DNA from: Rhodospirillaceae bacterium | Lineage (GTDB): Bacteria; Pseudomonadota; Alphaproteobacteria; GCA-2731375 | DNA: 64,000 nucleotides | Assembly: GCA_018701215.1 (NCBI GenBank) | Contig: JABIWH010000018.1 | Coordinates: 69,777-133,776, forward strand | Direction of reading: 5' to 3' | In this document: positions 50,394 through 59,624 of the stretch, piece after piece | Layout of the letters: every line of letters begins with the position of its first letter | Numbering within the stretch: the first letter of the stretch is position 1 | The notes under the pieces: generated by a model | Seen by the model: only the letters and a program-made list of their open reading frames with translations | What the model was told of the DNA's origin: nothing | The model's database searches: none | Made by a program: the position numbers and the translations under genes

Positions 50394-52307
50394 CCGCAGT
50401 ATTCGATGGGCCGGTAGATACAGGGTCACGACCGTGCCGCCGTTTTCGCTATTGGCGCTTTTATCGCTCGTTATCTCAAGCTGGCCGCCGTGCAGTTCCA
50501 TATATTGTTTGGCCAGCGGCAGCCCCAATCCCGCACCTTCGTGCTGGCGTATATAGCTGTGTTCGATTTGGGTGAAAGGCTGCAGCACCCGATCAAGCTG
50601 TTCGGTGGGAATGCCGATGCCGTTGTCGGCAACTCTGATCCAGACGCCGCCATTCGCTTCGCTGCGTCCGGCGGTTACCAGTACGGCGCCGTCATCGGGG
50701 GTGAATTTCAGGGCATTGGAAAGGATATTCAACAGGACTTGTTTCAACAACCGGTTGTCGCACAGCACGGGCGGCAACTCGGTTTCCATTTGCGCTGTAA
50801 TTGTGGTCTGCCCGCTATCGATGCGGCCCTGGGCAAGATGAATGCTATCGTCGATCAGGGATGGCAGGTCGACCTCGGCCTCCGTTAGCTCCGTTATCCC
50901 GGCCTCAATGCGCGAGAGATCCAGGATATCGTTGATAATCGCCAATAAGAGCTGGCCGCTGCCGTGGATGTCTTGAATGTAGTCACGGTATCGCGGCTGA
51001 CCCAAGGGGCCGAAGGTTTCATCTCGGATAATTTCGGAAAAACCAATGATTGCATTCAGCGGCGTGCGCAGTTCGTGGCTCATATTGGCCAGGAATTCGG
51101 TCTTCGCCCGGTCGGCGACCTGCGCTTCTTCCATGGCCCGCAGCAAGGCCTCTTCGCCTTGACGGCGCGCCGTGATGTCCATCGCCCAGGCATAATGCAG
51201 CGCCGCCTGACCATCCCGTCCCGGTAACCGGTTGGCCCCGATTATGCATATGATGCGCTGACCTTCGGCATCCTGCAGCTCCACTTCGTTGACCCCCTCG
51301 GTATCAAGCAGATAACGCGCCATGGGCACGCCCTGGCCCTCGGCATTTATAATCAGGGGCAGGGAAAGCAGGTTCATTTGATTGATTTCCAGCACCTTCG
51401 ATAGGTGTAGGGCCGCTTGGTTGGCATAGACCAACTGGCCATCTGGTTCCGCCGCGAAGACCGCGTTGGTGCTGTTATCAACCATTGCCGCCAGGCGTTC
51501 ACGGGCGGAATGATGGGCCGCGGAAACTTTGTTCAGCAGCGCATCGAACTGCCCCATGACCTCGCCCAACTCGTCCTGTCTTTCGCCCCCAATGGTCAGA
51601 TTCCCGGGATTCTCGGACCCGGATTCAATTTTGGCGGCGGCCACATTCAAATGATCCCGCAGGCGCAGCAGCGGGGACAGGACGAAATGGCCGATCACCG
51701 CCATGGTGGCCAGGGTGACAAAGCCGGTGATTAGCAACACCAAACCAATCACGCGCCACAGAAACGCCCGTAGTTCCCCCACCACCCAGTCGGCATGAAG
51801 GTTGGCAACCACGCCGAGGGGCAAATTCAGTGTCTTGGCATTGTAGTAAACCGTATAAAGGCGGCCATCTTCGCTGCGCCGGTTGGTTGCCATGGCATCA
51901 GGCGCCGATTTCGGCGCTTCGCCAAAAACGCCGATCAACCTACCGTCCTTGCCATAGACCGCGCCGCCGGCGATTTCCGGCGCGGCCTGCATCAAGCGGG
52001 CCGCCAGCAGGATATCCCGATCCGAATGATGGCCCTTGCCGCGCAGAGCGGAGCTGACGACGGCGCCGCCGACCTGTTCCAGACGCAACAGCAAATCCCG
52101 TTCGTAGTTGCGGTACGAGGGAACCAATATAGCGCCCTCGATCAGCAGAATACTTATCAGAACCATCAGGGCGACGTTGCGGCACAGCCGACAGGCCACA
52201 ACCTCGCGCAAGTACTGGCGCACTCCCAAACCGGACGATTTCACGTCGATATGCCCATGTAATCCCACGATTTGCAGGAGAAATCGAACTAATCCCTTGA
52301 CGGACAT
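50370..52307 (-). CDS. Sensor histidine kinase with PAS domain
   Basis: This 645-residue kinase has an N-terminal membrane helix (LCRNVALMVLISILLIEGAIL, about 38-58), a periplasmic region, a second helix near 180-205, a HAMP-like linker and a PAS domain (STNAVFAAEPDGQLVYANQAAL, about 270-370). HisKA follows (NMSHELRTPLNAIIGFSE, His at about 411), then HATPase (LLNILSNALKFTP, DNGIGI, GAGLGLPLAKQYM). The same NMSHELRTPLNAIIGFSE block occurs in the kinase at 17210. The C-terminus overlaps the hydrolase gene. No regulator gene is adjacent. Confidence 0.85.
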   Translation of the reverse strand: MSVKGLVRFLLQIVGLHGHIDVKSSGLGVRQYLREVVACRLCRNVALMVLISILLIEGAILVPSYRNYERDLLLRLEQVGGAVVSSALRGKGHHSDRDILLAARLMQAAPEIAGGAVYGKDGRLIGVFGEAPKSAPDAMATNRRSEDGRLYTVYYNAKTLNLPLGVVANLHADWVVGELRAFLWRVIGLVLLITGFVTLATMAVIGHFVLSPLLRLRDHLNVAAAKIESGSENPGNLTIGGERQDELGEVMGQFDALLNKVSAAHHSARERLAAMVDNSTNAVFAAEPDGQLVYANQAALHLSKVLEINQMNLLSLPLIINAEGQGVPMARYLLDTEGVNEVELQDAEGQRIICIIGANRLPGRDGQAALHYAWAMDITARRQGEEALLRAMEEAQVADRAKTEFLANMSHELRTPLNAIIGFSEIIRDETFGPLGQPRYRDYIQDIHGSGQLLLAIINDILDLSRIEAGITELTEAEVDLPSLIDDSIHLAQGRIDSGQTTITAQMETELPPVLCDNRLLKQVLLNILSNALKFTPDDGAVLVTAGRSEANGGVWIRVADNGIGIPTEQLDRVLQPFTQIEHSYIRQHEGAGLGLPLAKQYMELHGGQLEITSDKSANSENGGTVVTLYLPAHRILRLGISRRG

Positions 52308-52384
52308 GGTACCCGCCCATGCCCTTATAAATCGTTACCAGCTATGCCAGACAAATTGAATTCAAGCTTTTGCGAGGAATGCCT

Positions 52385-52975
52385 CTAATCCAGGTCATAG
52401 TCCGGCAAAGGAATATCCGTCGCGCCAGAGGCTGCAAGGGCGGCGATGGCGGGGGCCTCCATCTGCAGCTGCATGACTTCGTTGAAGCGGTTGTAGAAGG
52501 AGGTCAGTGCCGTGCGCAGGGTAAGTTCGACAATCTGTTCCTCGGAAAAATGCGCCCTCAGGCGGGTGAAGAAGCTGTCATCGACATTGGCATAGTTCCG
52601 CGTCACTTGGATGGCATAGTCCCGCACCAATAGATCAACCGCATCGAAACCTGGCGGTTGATCATCCAGAATGGCGGCGGGCGCCTCGGGCGGCAGCCCA
52701 TGCTTGATCAGATATGCGGCATGATGGGCCAGGCAATAACGGCAGCCGTTCAGGGCGGAAACAGTGACCACGGCAATTTCGATATAACGGGGTGAAACCA
52801 ATTCCTCCTCGGCCAGGCCCATCATCAGGCCCAGTAGGTTTTTCACCGCTGGCGGGCGGTGGCCGACCACGCGCGCCAGGTTTTCATAAGGGCCATAACT
52901 ATCGATGAATCGCTGATAAACCGGCTGTAGCACCTCTGGTATCTCATCAACTAGGACATCCCGCACACGGGCCAT
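52385..52975 (-). CDS. Carboxymuconolactone decarboxylase-like (AhpD-type) protein
   Basis: This 196-residue helical protein has the AhpD core with the CxxC-x2-HH motif CRYCLAHH (Cys78, Cys81, His84-His85) that gives alkyl-hydroperoxidase or peroxidase-related activity in the family. Proteins like this handle oxidative or nitrosative stress. It is downstream of the sensor kinase on the same strand but not overlapping. Confidence 0.8.
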   Translation of the reverse strand: MARVRDVLVDEIPEVLQPVYQRFIDSYGPYENLARVVGHRPPAVKNLLGLMMGLAEEELVSPRYIEIAVVTVSALNGCRYCLAHHAAYLIKHGLPPEAPAAILDDQPPGFDAVDLLVRDYAIQVTRNYANVDDSFFTRLRAHFSEEQIVELTLRTALTSFYNRFNEVMQLQMEAPAIAALAASGATDIPLPDYDLD

Positions 52976-53465
52976 GACATTCCTCCGAACAGAGTTTGAA
53001 AGATCATGATGCTAGCTTTGAAAGCCGCTTAACAGCAAGCTTAGACGGCGGCAATGAATGGATTGGCCATGCCGTGGATAGCGGCTCAAATGCAACGCCT
53101 GTGAGGGATTCGACACAAAAATGATACGTAAACTAGCCAAGGTCATTTCCCTGTGCTACGAAATCCGCTGGTGTTTTGTCGCTGGCTCAAGGTCCGTGGC
53201 TAAATGGCGGCTTGTCTGGCGCCATAAATAGCAGCGGTGTTTGTTGTAAATTTGTCACTATAACGGCCGTCAAGACGATCTTAACAATAATCGTTAAGAC
53301 AATTGATACGACCGGGACAGTAGATAGATAAGACGGGGCCGGACTAGTTTGGCCGGCGAATGGAAGCACCCACGATGCGATACCGAAGACTTGGGATACA
53401 TGCGCCCGTTTTTCAAGGAAATATGTGGCGCCATGAGGGACAAGTTAGCCATGCGAGAGCATTTC
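52976..53465. other. 490-base gap before mlaA
   Basis: I see no convincing gene here. A short inverted repeat, CTTAAC-AATAATC-GTTAAG (53280-53298), lies in an AT-rich stretch about 170 bases before mlaA and may mark its promoter or an operator. Short open frames (53187-53369, 53349-53465) have no Shine-Dalgarno or family pattern. Confidence 0.35.
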
Positions 53466-54302
53466 ATGACAGTACGCAATAGCGCCAAACTGGCCCTGGC
53501 CGGGGTTATCGCATTGGCTGCCCTGACTGGCTGCGCCACGCCTCCACCTGCTAGCGACAAGGAAGCCATGGCGGCTTTCAATGAAGACAACGACCCATTG
53601 GAGCCGCTAAACCGCTATTTTTTCGAGGTTAACCGCGGCATTGACCATTTGTTGTTGCGTCCCGTCTCGGAAATTTACCGTGGCGCCTTGCCCGAAGGGG
53701 TCAGAAACAGCGTCCGCAGCGTGGTGAATAACCTGGAGACGCCGGGTATTTTCGTGCACGACATCCTGCAAGGTGAAGTCGAGCGGGCATCGGACAGTTT
53801 CGGGCGCTTCACGACCAATACCGTTTTTGGCCCCGCTGGTCTGAACGATATCGCGGCGGGCGACAACCCGAAAAATCCCGATGCCGGCATTCCCTTCCAT
53901 GGCGAGGATACAGGCCAAACGCTGGCGGTTTGGGGCGCGGGCCCAGGGCCGTATCTGATGTTGCCGTTCTACGGCCCATCGAATGTTCGCGATACCTTGG
54001 GAATGGCTATCAATTTCTACATCAATCCGATCAACTATATCGTGCCGAACGAGCATCGCACCGGCTTTGCCACGGCGCGCACGGTGGTCAAGGGTATCGA
54101 CACCCGGTCCCGCAGCATCGAGACTTTTGACGATATCGAACGCGGGTCGATTGATTTTTATGCCACGGTCCGCAGTTTGTATCGGCAATACCGCGCCTCG
54201 CAAATCGCCAATGGCCGCGGTCCTAAGAACCCGCTGCCGGAAATGTCGGAAGAATTAGAGGAAGACAACGGCGCGGAACGTGTCTCCTCCGTCAGAAAAT
54301 AG
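53466..54302 (+). CDS. mlaA: MlaA (VacJ), outer-membrane lipid asymmetry lipoprotein
   Basis: This roughly 278-residue lipoprotein has a signal peptide with lipobox LTGC and the MlaA signature NDPLEPLNRYFFEVNRGIDHLLLRPVSEIYRGALPEGVRNSVRSVVNNLETP. It removes misplaced phospholipids from the outer membrane together with OmpC, MlaC and MlaFEDB. The ATG at 53466 puts the lipobox near residue 22; longer starts from 53349 onward add an unrelated N-terminus. The mlaC gene follows 16 bases after its stop. Confidence 0.85.
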   Translation: MTVRNSAKLALAGVIALAALTGCATPPPASDKEAMAAFNEDNDPLEPLNRYFFEVNRGIDHLLLRPVSEIYRGALPEGVRNSVRSVVNNLETPGIFVHDILQGEVERASDSFGRFTTNTVFGPAGLNDIAAGDNPKNPDAGIPFHGEDTGQTLAVWGAGPGPYLMLPFYGPSNVRDTLGMAINFYINPINYIVPNEHRTGFATARTVVKGIDTRSRSIETFDDIERGSIDFYATVRSLYRQYRASQIANGRGPKNPLPEMSEELEEDNGAERVSSVRK

Positions 54303-54318
54303 CCTCGGCGGTAGATCG

Positions 54319-54966
54319 ATGCGCCGTCGAAAATTCCTGGGTCTTTGCGCACTAACGCTTGCGGTGGCGGTTTCCGCCACGGACCGCGCGGCAATGGCGG
54401 AATCGCGGGACCGGCCGTTATTGCCGGGCGAGGCCAGGGATATGGTCAAGGCCTTGGGCGATGCGGCGGTGACGATGCTGTCGAACCAGCAGTTAAGCCA
54501 GCCGGAAAAAACCCGCCGCTTCCGCCATCTGCTGAACCAGAGTTTTGCGTTGCGGGGCATCGCGCGATTTGCCTTGGGGCGCTATTGGCGGCGGTCGGAT
54601 TTTGCCCAGCGGCGGCGCTATCTGGTCCTGTTTGAAGACTACATCGTCAATTCCTATGCGGCGCGTTTCGGCAATTATTCGGGCGAGTCGTTCATCGTGG
54701 TCGATGAAAGCATCGACCAACGCGGCTGGGCCACAGTCAAGACCCGCATCCAGCGCCCGGGAGGTGAACCGGTTGAGGTGATTTGGCATTTGCGCGAGCG
54801 CCTGGGCGCCGTGCGTATCGTCGATGTGGTGGTCGAGGGGATCTCCATGTCCCTGACCCAGCGCTCTGATTTCGCCGCCGCCGTGCGCACGGCCGGTGGC
54901 GACATGGACGCTTTTCTGGACACCTTGGAAGCCAAGGTGCGCAAGATCAAGGGCGTGGCGAAATAG
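54319..54966 (+). CDS. mlaC: MlaC, periplasmic phospholipid carrier
   Basis: This 215-residue protein has a signal peptide (RRRKFLGLCALTLAVAVSATDRAAMAE) and the Ttg2D/MlaC fold (FRHLLNQSFALRGIARFALGRYW, LFEDYIVNSYAARFGNYSGESFIV, RLGAVRIVDVVVEGISMSLTQRSDFA). It carries phospholipids between MlaA and the inner-membrane MlaFEDB. No mlaFEDB genes are nearby, which is common in alphaproteobacteria, where they lie elsewhere. Start at 54319 is chosen for the signal peptide; a start at 54280 overlaps mlaA. Confidence 0.85.
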   Translation: MRRRKFLGLCALTLAVAVSATDRAAMAESRDRPLLPGEARDMVKALGDAAVTMLSNQQLSQPEKTRRFRHLLNQSFALRGIARFALGRYWRRSDFAQRRRYLVLFEDYIVNSYAARFGNYSGESFIVVDESIDQRGWATVKTRIQRPGGEPVEVIWHLRERLGAVRIVDVVVEGISMSLTQRSDFAAAVRTAGGDMDAFLDTLEAKVRKIKGVAK

Positions 54967-55190
54967 CAGGGCAACGCGCTAGAAATTTTTGCGTTGGTTG
55001 CGATTGCGCGCGTCTTGGTGAAAGCCCCCGCATGTTGCCTCGATAGCTTCTTATTAGCGCTCAGGGGTCCCGGCCTGGGGCATTTTCAATTGATCCGAAC
55101 TGGTGCCGTGGCTCGCCGGGCGGAATATTTCCATGGCCGGCGATAGGATTTGAATTAGAATGACGGCGTCTTCATGGGGGGACGAAACCG

Positions 55191-56996
55191 ATGTCCGAGC
55201 AAATCGAGCGGCGACTGGCAGCAATTCTCACTTCCTATTGGGTCCATAAAACCGATGCGGCGAAGCGCCTTTTCCTAGCCATAATCATTGCCGGTACATT
55301 CCTGTTGAGTGGCTGTTTCGATGGAACCGTAATGAAGGTGTCGAGCCACCGTGTCTGGCTTAAGGGTAAAATCTATTACCAAGCCAATCATAAGAGCTAT
55401 CAGAACCCGGTAACCAGAGCCGGGGCCGTGGCGGCAATTGCTATTGGCGAGGTGCCGACGGGCACAAGTGGGGTGCCCTTTCTTTATGTGTGTGTGCATC
55501 AATGGCAGGGCAATAAGAATCCCGAGGACGACAAAACGTTCGGATGTGCCCGGACCAACGAAGCCGGTGCGTATGAGTTGAAATACCGCGCGCCGCTAAC
55601 CGCCAAGCAGTACCTGGTTACCTGGTTTTGCGATAACGACGACATTGGTTCCCCCGCGCGCGCGGAAGTCTGTGTCCGGAATAACATCAAGGACTTTCCC
55701 GCCCTCGGCCGCCCCAATGGAACGACAAGATACGGTTTCAACATTGCGAGTCATCACCGAAAATGGCTGTATTCCAGCAATTTTAAACCCTCTCCAAGTT
55801 TGTTCAAAACAGTAAATTGGAATCTGTCATGCCCAAATACCGCCAGCCCCGCCCTGGGGCCGGGTTGTCCTGCGTCGGATCTTGATCCGGAAGGGCCAAA
55901 TGGCAGCACCAACTCCAACAGCGGCTACAATATCGAGGCGATACATGCGTTTCGGGCCGCCGTTGAGCCCATCGTCTCGTTTGGCAGCATGAAGCCGAAT
56001 GCAGCCAACACCAGCAAACATCCAAATACTTGGTCCAATCCCTGGTGGTGTACCGACGCCAGGTGTCAGAGCCCTATTGAAGTTTACCTTCGCGAGACCT
56101 ATCGCGCGACAAGATGTCTCGACGGCGGCCCATGCGTGACTGTTCTGCCGACCGCCTATGGGGCCGATGATGCCAGAGGGCTTTTCTGTGGCACGGACGG
56201 AATTCAGGGTGCCGATGATTTTGACCGGGTCTGTATCACCAGTCCGATGAATCCATTCAGGGTGGCCCATGAATTTGGCCACTCGGTGAGCATGCGGTGG
56301 TGGCAGTCCAATCGGGGGAGCAAAGGATGCCCCGCCAATGATCCCGGCGGACCAAATTTGCGTTGGTTCTTTTGCTCGGAAAACGCTGGAATGCATGAAG
56401 GCTGGGCTGATTTCTTCGGCACCGCGACCTGGTTCAGCCAGACGGCGGCCAACCCGGCCTACTATTGGTCGATCTTGCTGCAAAACAGCCGCGTGCGGCG
56501 CCCGGCACAGTTGCCAATGGAAAACCCGATCCCACCAAGATTGCCGGTCAGCGCGGGCAATACCTATCCGCAGCCTGCCGGAAACGCCAATATTGGCAGC
56601 TGCCGGGCCGGCTTGATTGGTTGGCAGGATGGCAGTACCAGGCCGGCCACCGCTGGCTACAACGTCGGCACCGGGCGCATATCGCAATTCCTGTGGGATC
56701 TCTATGATGACAATAATTTTTCGCTGCCAACCTCGCGGCCACGCCTGGAACGCGATACGGCCACCTACTCTTTTGCGCAGATACGCGCGGTTCTAAACAG
56801 GTTTGTCGAGCATGATCGTTTTGGCAGGAAGCGGGTAGGCAATCATCAGGCAGAAGAGCAGGACAAGCCGGTCCGGGATGACAAGGGGCGCAACGGTTTG
56901 GACTATCTATTTCATTTCCTGAAACAGTACGGCGATCCGGTCAGCGTGAAGAAAATTGCGCTGACAAACTGCATTGTCATGCTCGACCCCAACTAA
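55191..56996 (+). CDS. Lipoprotein zinc metallopeptidase, leader like a class III cyclase N-terminus
   Basis: This 601-residue protein has a lipobox LSGC at Cys42 after a hydrophobic stretch (RLFLAIIIAGTFLL). The extracytoplasmic part has a small beta-rich module (residues 50-180) and a metallopeptidase-like domain with HEFGH at 360-364 and MHEGWADFFG at about 401, whose Glu would be the third zinc ligand. Many Cys pairs (WWCTDARC, GCPASD, LFCGTDG) suggest disulfides. Oddly, residues 1-13 (MSEQIERRLAAIL) match the usual start of class III adenylate cyclases, but no cyclase domain follows. No alternative start lies between it and the signal sequence. Base use is more AT-rich than in the neighbouring housekeeping genes. 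Confidence 0.65.
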   Translation: MSEQIERRLAAILTSYWVHKTDAAKRLFLAIIIAGTFLLSGCFDGTVMKVSSHRVWLKGKIYYQANHKSYQNPVTRAGAVAAIAIGEVPTGTSGVPFLYVCVHQWQGNKNPEDDKTFGCARTNEAGAYELKYRAPLTAKQYLVTWFCDNDDIGSPARAEVCVRNNIKDFPALGRPNGTTRYGFNIASHHRKWLYSSNFKPSPSLFKTVNWNLSCPNTASPALGPGCPASDLDPEGPNGSTNSNSGYNIEAIHAFRAAVEPIVSFGSMKPNAANTSKHPNTWSNPWWCTDARCQSPIEVYLRETYRATRCLDGGPCVTVLPTAYGADDARGLFCGTDGIQGADDFDRVCITSPMNPFRVAHEFGHSVSMRWWQSNRGSKGCPANDPGGPNLRWFFCSENAGMHEGWADFFGTATWFSQTAANPAYYWSILLQNSRVRRPAQLPMENPIPPRLPVSAGNTYPQPAGNANIGSCRAGLIGWQDGSTRPATAGYNVGTGRISQFLWDLYDDNNFSLPTSRPRLERDTATYSFAQIRAVLNRFVEHDRFGRKRVGNHQAEEQDKPVRDDKGRNGLDYLFHFLKQYGDPVSVKKIALTNCIVMLDPN

Positions 56997-56999
56997 GCC

Positions 57000-57015
57000 G
57001 CCGCCGACCGGCGGC
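57000..57015 (+). terminator. Possible terminator hairpin after the metallopeptidase
   Basis: GCCGCC-GACC-GGCGGC, a 6-bp stem with 4-base loop, follows the stop by 3 bases. No T tract follows, so it may be rho-assisted or only an mRNA 3' structure. Confidence 0.35.
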
Positions 57016-57212
57016 GCACAATAGCAGCATATCGGCTGAACGCCGTATCGAGTTCCGCACGGCTATTAGCGCGGCTCCGGGCAAATGCGTCAAAGGTGAA
57101 ATGCCAGCGATTGCCGGTTCCGCACCAGGGGGAGAGACACGAAATATTTCGCATTTGCTGGCGCATCGGATAGATTCTGCAGAGTAAATATCGTCTGGGG
57201 AGCGCTGCCGCG

Positions 57213-58739
57213 ATGAAAATAGTATATGCGATGTTCGATACCTTGAACCGCCGTTCGCTTGAGCCCTACGGCGGGACAACGGTAAAGACACCCAACTTTA
57301 CCCGCTTGGCCGCGCGTTCCGTGACTTTCGAAAATCACTATGTGGGCAGTTTGCCCTGCATGCCGGCACGGCGCGAGATGATGACCGGGCGGCATAATTT
57401 CCTGCATCGTTCCTGGGGGCCATGCGAGCCTTTCGACCATGCGTTTCCGGAAATCCTGGCGGCGGAAAAGCGGGTTTATTCCCATCTCGTTACCGACCAT
57501 GCGCATTACTGGAAAGACGGTGGCGCCACCTATCATACCCGGTTTGACAGTTGTGAGTTGATCCGGGGGCAGGAAATGGATGCCTGGAAAGGCATCGTCG
57601 ATCCGCCGGCGGAATGGCGTGAAAAATATCACCGGGTGCAATACAACATCGAGCCTCGGAACAAACTGCGCCGCACCATGACCAACCGGGAATACATTAC
57701 CGAATACGAGGATTATCCGGCGGTGCAGACCGTATCATTGGGGCTGGAGTTCCTTGATCGTAACAGAGACGCGGACGATTGGTTTCTGCAGATAGAAACC
57801 TTCGATCCGCATGAGCCGTTCGATGTACCGGAAAGTTTCCGCGAGGGCTATCCGAGCAATTACAATGGCCCCATCCTGGATTTCCCGCCCTACGGTCCCG
57901 GCACCGAAGACGCGGACGAAATCGCGGAACTGCGGGCCAATTATGCCGCGACCCTGGCCCATTGCGATTTTCAATTGGGCCGATTGCTGGACAAGTTCGA
58001 CGAACTGGATCTGTGGCGGGATACTGCCCTGGTGGTCTCGACCGATCACGGATTCCTGCTTGGTGAGCATGAACTTTGGGGCAAGCTTGTGATGCCTGTC
58101 TTCAATGAAGTCGCACATATTCCGCTGTTCATTTTCCACCCAAGCGCCGCGGATCACGGCGGCACCGGATGCCGGGCCTTGACCCAGACCACGGACCTGA
58201 TGCCTACATTTCTCGAAATGTTCGGGTGGCCGCCGCCGAAAGAAGTGCTTGGCCAGTCAATGCTGCCATTGCTGGGGGGCGGTACGCCGATCCATGACGC
58301 CATTCTTTATGGCCAGCATGGCTGTGCGGTGAACATCACCGATGGCCGCTACACCTACATGCGTTATCCCAAGGACATCCACGGCGGCAACCTAAACCAG
58401 TACACACTGATGCCGACCCATATTGCCTCGTTATTCACCGTCGAGGAACTGCGCAACGCGACGTTGGCGCCGCCGTTCGACTTCACCCAGGGCGTGCCGG
58501 TGCTAAAGGTACCCGCCATCCCGACGTCGCCAGCTTACCTACGGCACGGTGCCGGTGTGCAAATCCTAACGGGCACCCGATTGTTCGATCTGGACAGCGA
58601 CCCCCAACAGCTAAATCCAATCGACAACCCAAAAGTCGAAGCGCGCATGCTGGGACAACTGGTTCAACTGATGCAGCTGAATGATGCGCCAAAAGAATTG
58701 TACCAACGTTTCGATTTGGAAGAGCACATGGCAAACTAG
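57213..58739 (+). CDS. Sulfatase (arylsulfatase family)
   Basis: This 508-residue protein has the formylglycine motif CMPAR (Cys49-Arg53) within LPCMPARREMMTGR, the metal-binding Asp9 region (MFDTLNRRSLEPYG), and the downstream VVSTDHGFLLGEHELWGK metal Asp-His site. It hydrolyses sulfate esters. There is no signal peptide, so it is cytoplasmic, unlike many secreted sulfatases. It may act on phosphonates or other substrates as some family members do. It needs a formylglycine-generating enzyme or anaerobic SME, not found in this window. Confidence 0.82.
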   Translation: MKIVYAMFDTLNRRSLEPYGGTTVKTPNFTRLAARSVTFENHYVGSLPCMPARREMMTGRHNFLHRSWGPCEPFDHAFPEILAAEKRVYSHLVTDHAHYWKDGGATYHTRFDSCELIRGQEMDAWKGIVDPPAEWREKYHRVQYNIEPRNKLRRTMTNREYITEYEDYPAVQTVSLGLEFLDRNRDADDWFLQIETFDPHEPFDVPESFREGYPSNYNGPILDFPPYGPGTEDADEIAELRANYAATLAHCDFQLGRLLDKFDELDLWRDTALVVSTDHGFLLGEHELWGKLVMPVFNEVAHIPLFIFHPSAADHGGTGCRALTQTTDLMPTFLEMFGWPPPKEVLGQSMLPLLGGGTPIHDAILYGQHGCAVNITDGRYTYMRYPKDIHGGNLNQYTLMPTHIASLFTVEELRNATLAPPFDFTQGVPVLKVPAIPTSPAYLRHGAGVQILTGTRLFDLDSDPQQLNPIDNPKVEARMLGQLVQLMQLNDAPKELYQRFDLEEHMAN

Positions 58740-58806
58740 TACGCCTTTCGAATGGCTTTCCTCCGTATCGGTTTGAACTCGGGTTGAACAAAAATTCGGA
58801 TTGGTG

Positions 58807-59394
58807 ATGACAAGCAATGAATGGGATGAATTTGCCGCTGAATGGGACGGCAATACGGCAACAAGCGCGTATGCCGATCATGCCTTTGCAGAGTTGGCAC
58901 AGGTCGTAGATTTGGCAGGTTTGCGCGTGTTCGATTTCGGCTGCGGTACCGGGCTGCTTGCGGAAAGACTTTCGCCTCATGTCAGTAAGGTTGTCGCGCT
59001 GGATGGGTCCAGCAAAATGATCGAACAACTGAAATTAAAGGCATTGCCAAATGTTTTCCCCATCGCGGGTTTCCTGACCGCTAGCCTGATGCGGCGCAAT
59101 ACGCTGCTGCAGACAAAATTCGACCTCGTAACGGCTTCATCTGTTTGTGCATTTCTGCCCGACTACGGCGCCATATTGCAGACACTTAGGTCATTATTGC
59201 GCTCGGGTGGCACCTATGTTCAGTGGGACTGGCTTGCATCGGAAGAGAGTACGGAAACGGGGTTCACAAAGCGCCGGGTACGCCGCGCAATGGCTGCAGC
59301 CGGATTTATAAATATCGCTTTGACGCAACCGTTTACGATAGAAAAATTTGGCGATGATACGCAAGTTTTGATGGCCGTCGGGCAGATACCCTAA
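58807..59394 (+). CDS. SAM-dependent methyltransferase
   Basis: This 195-residue class I methyltransferase has the SAM motif LRVFDFGCGTGLLAERLSPHVSKVVALDGSSKMIEQL and motif post-I (FDLVTASSVCAFLPDYGAILQTL). The ATG at 58807 is preferred over a TTG two codons earlier. It follows the sulfatase after 67 bases. No substrate is evident. Confidence 0.75.
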   Translation: MTSNEWDEFAAEWDGNTATSAYADHAFAELAQVVDLAGLRVFDFGCGTGLLAERLSPHVSKVVALDGSSKMIEQLKLKALPNVFPIAGFLTASLMRRNTLLQTKFDLVTASSVCAFLPDYGAILQTLRSLLRSGGTYVQWDWLASEESTETGFTKRRVRRAMAAAGFINIALTQPFTIEKFGDDTQVLMAVGQIP

Positions 59395-59506
59395 ACGTCA
59401 GCTTCGGGTCATTTTCGAAGGCCGGCGTTTTGATGTGTTCGGCTCGAAGGTGGGGCTATAGCGGAAATCGCGTCATTTCACTTAAACTGGTGAGAATATT
59501 TGGATC

Positions 59507-59525
59507 TTGGCACATGTAATGCCAA
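59507..59525. promoter_or_regulatory. Short inverted repeat upstream of the Cys-rich gene
   Basis: TTGGCA-CATGTAA-TGCCAA, perfect 6-bp arms, sits about 40 bases upstream of the predicted -35 of the next gene and could be an operator. It lies in an AT-rich gap (59395-59624) with no gene. Confidence 0.3.
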
Positions 59526-59564
59526 ACATTCAGATTCAATCAAAATGTAATTTATTGTCGATTA

Positions 59565-59593
59565 TTGCGATCGGAACGATTGTTAGGCATAAT
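59565..59593 (+). promoter_or_regulatory. Candidate sigma-70 promoter for the Cys-rich membrane protein
   Basis: TTGCGA (59565-59570) and CATAAT (59588-59593) are spaced by exactly 17 bases, predicting a start near 59600. This supports the ATG at 59625 as the start and shows that the longer open frame beginning at 59565 is not all coding. Confidence 0.45.
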
Positions 59594-59624
59594 TCCCGCC
59601 AACGAATTGCATTTGGGGGCAGCA

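Noticed and set aside
55191..55310. A class III adenylate cyclase at the start of the metallopeptidase gene
   Set aside because: Only about 13 residues resemble the cyclase N-terminus; none of the catalytic Asp, Lys or Arg motifs follow.
59565..59624. N-terminal extension of the Cys-rich protein from 59565
   Set aside because: The extension overlaps a good -35/-10 pair and uses a TTG without ribosome binding site; the ATG at 59625 has a G-rich site just upstream.
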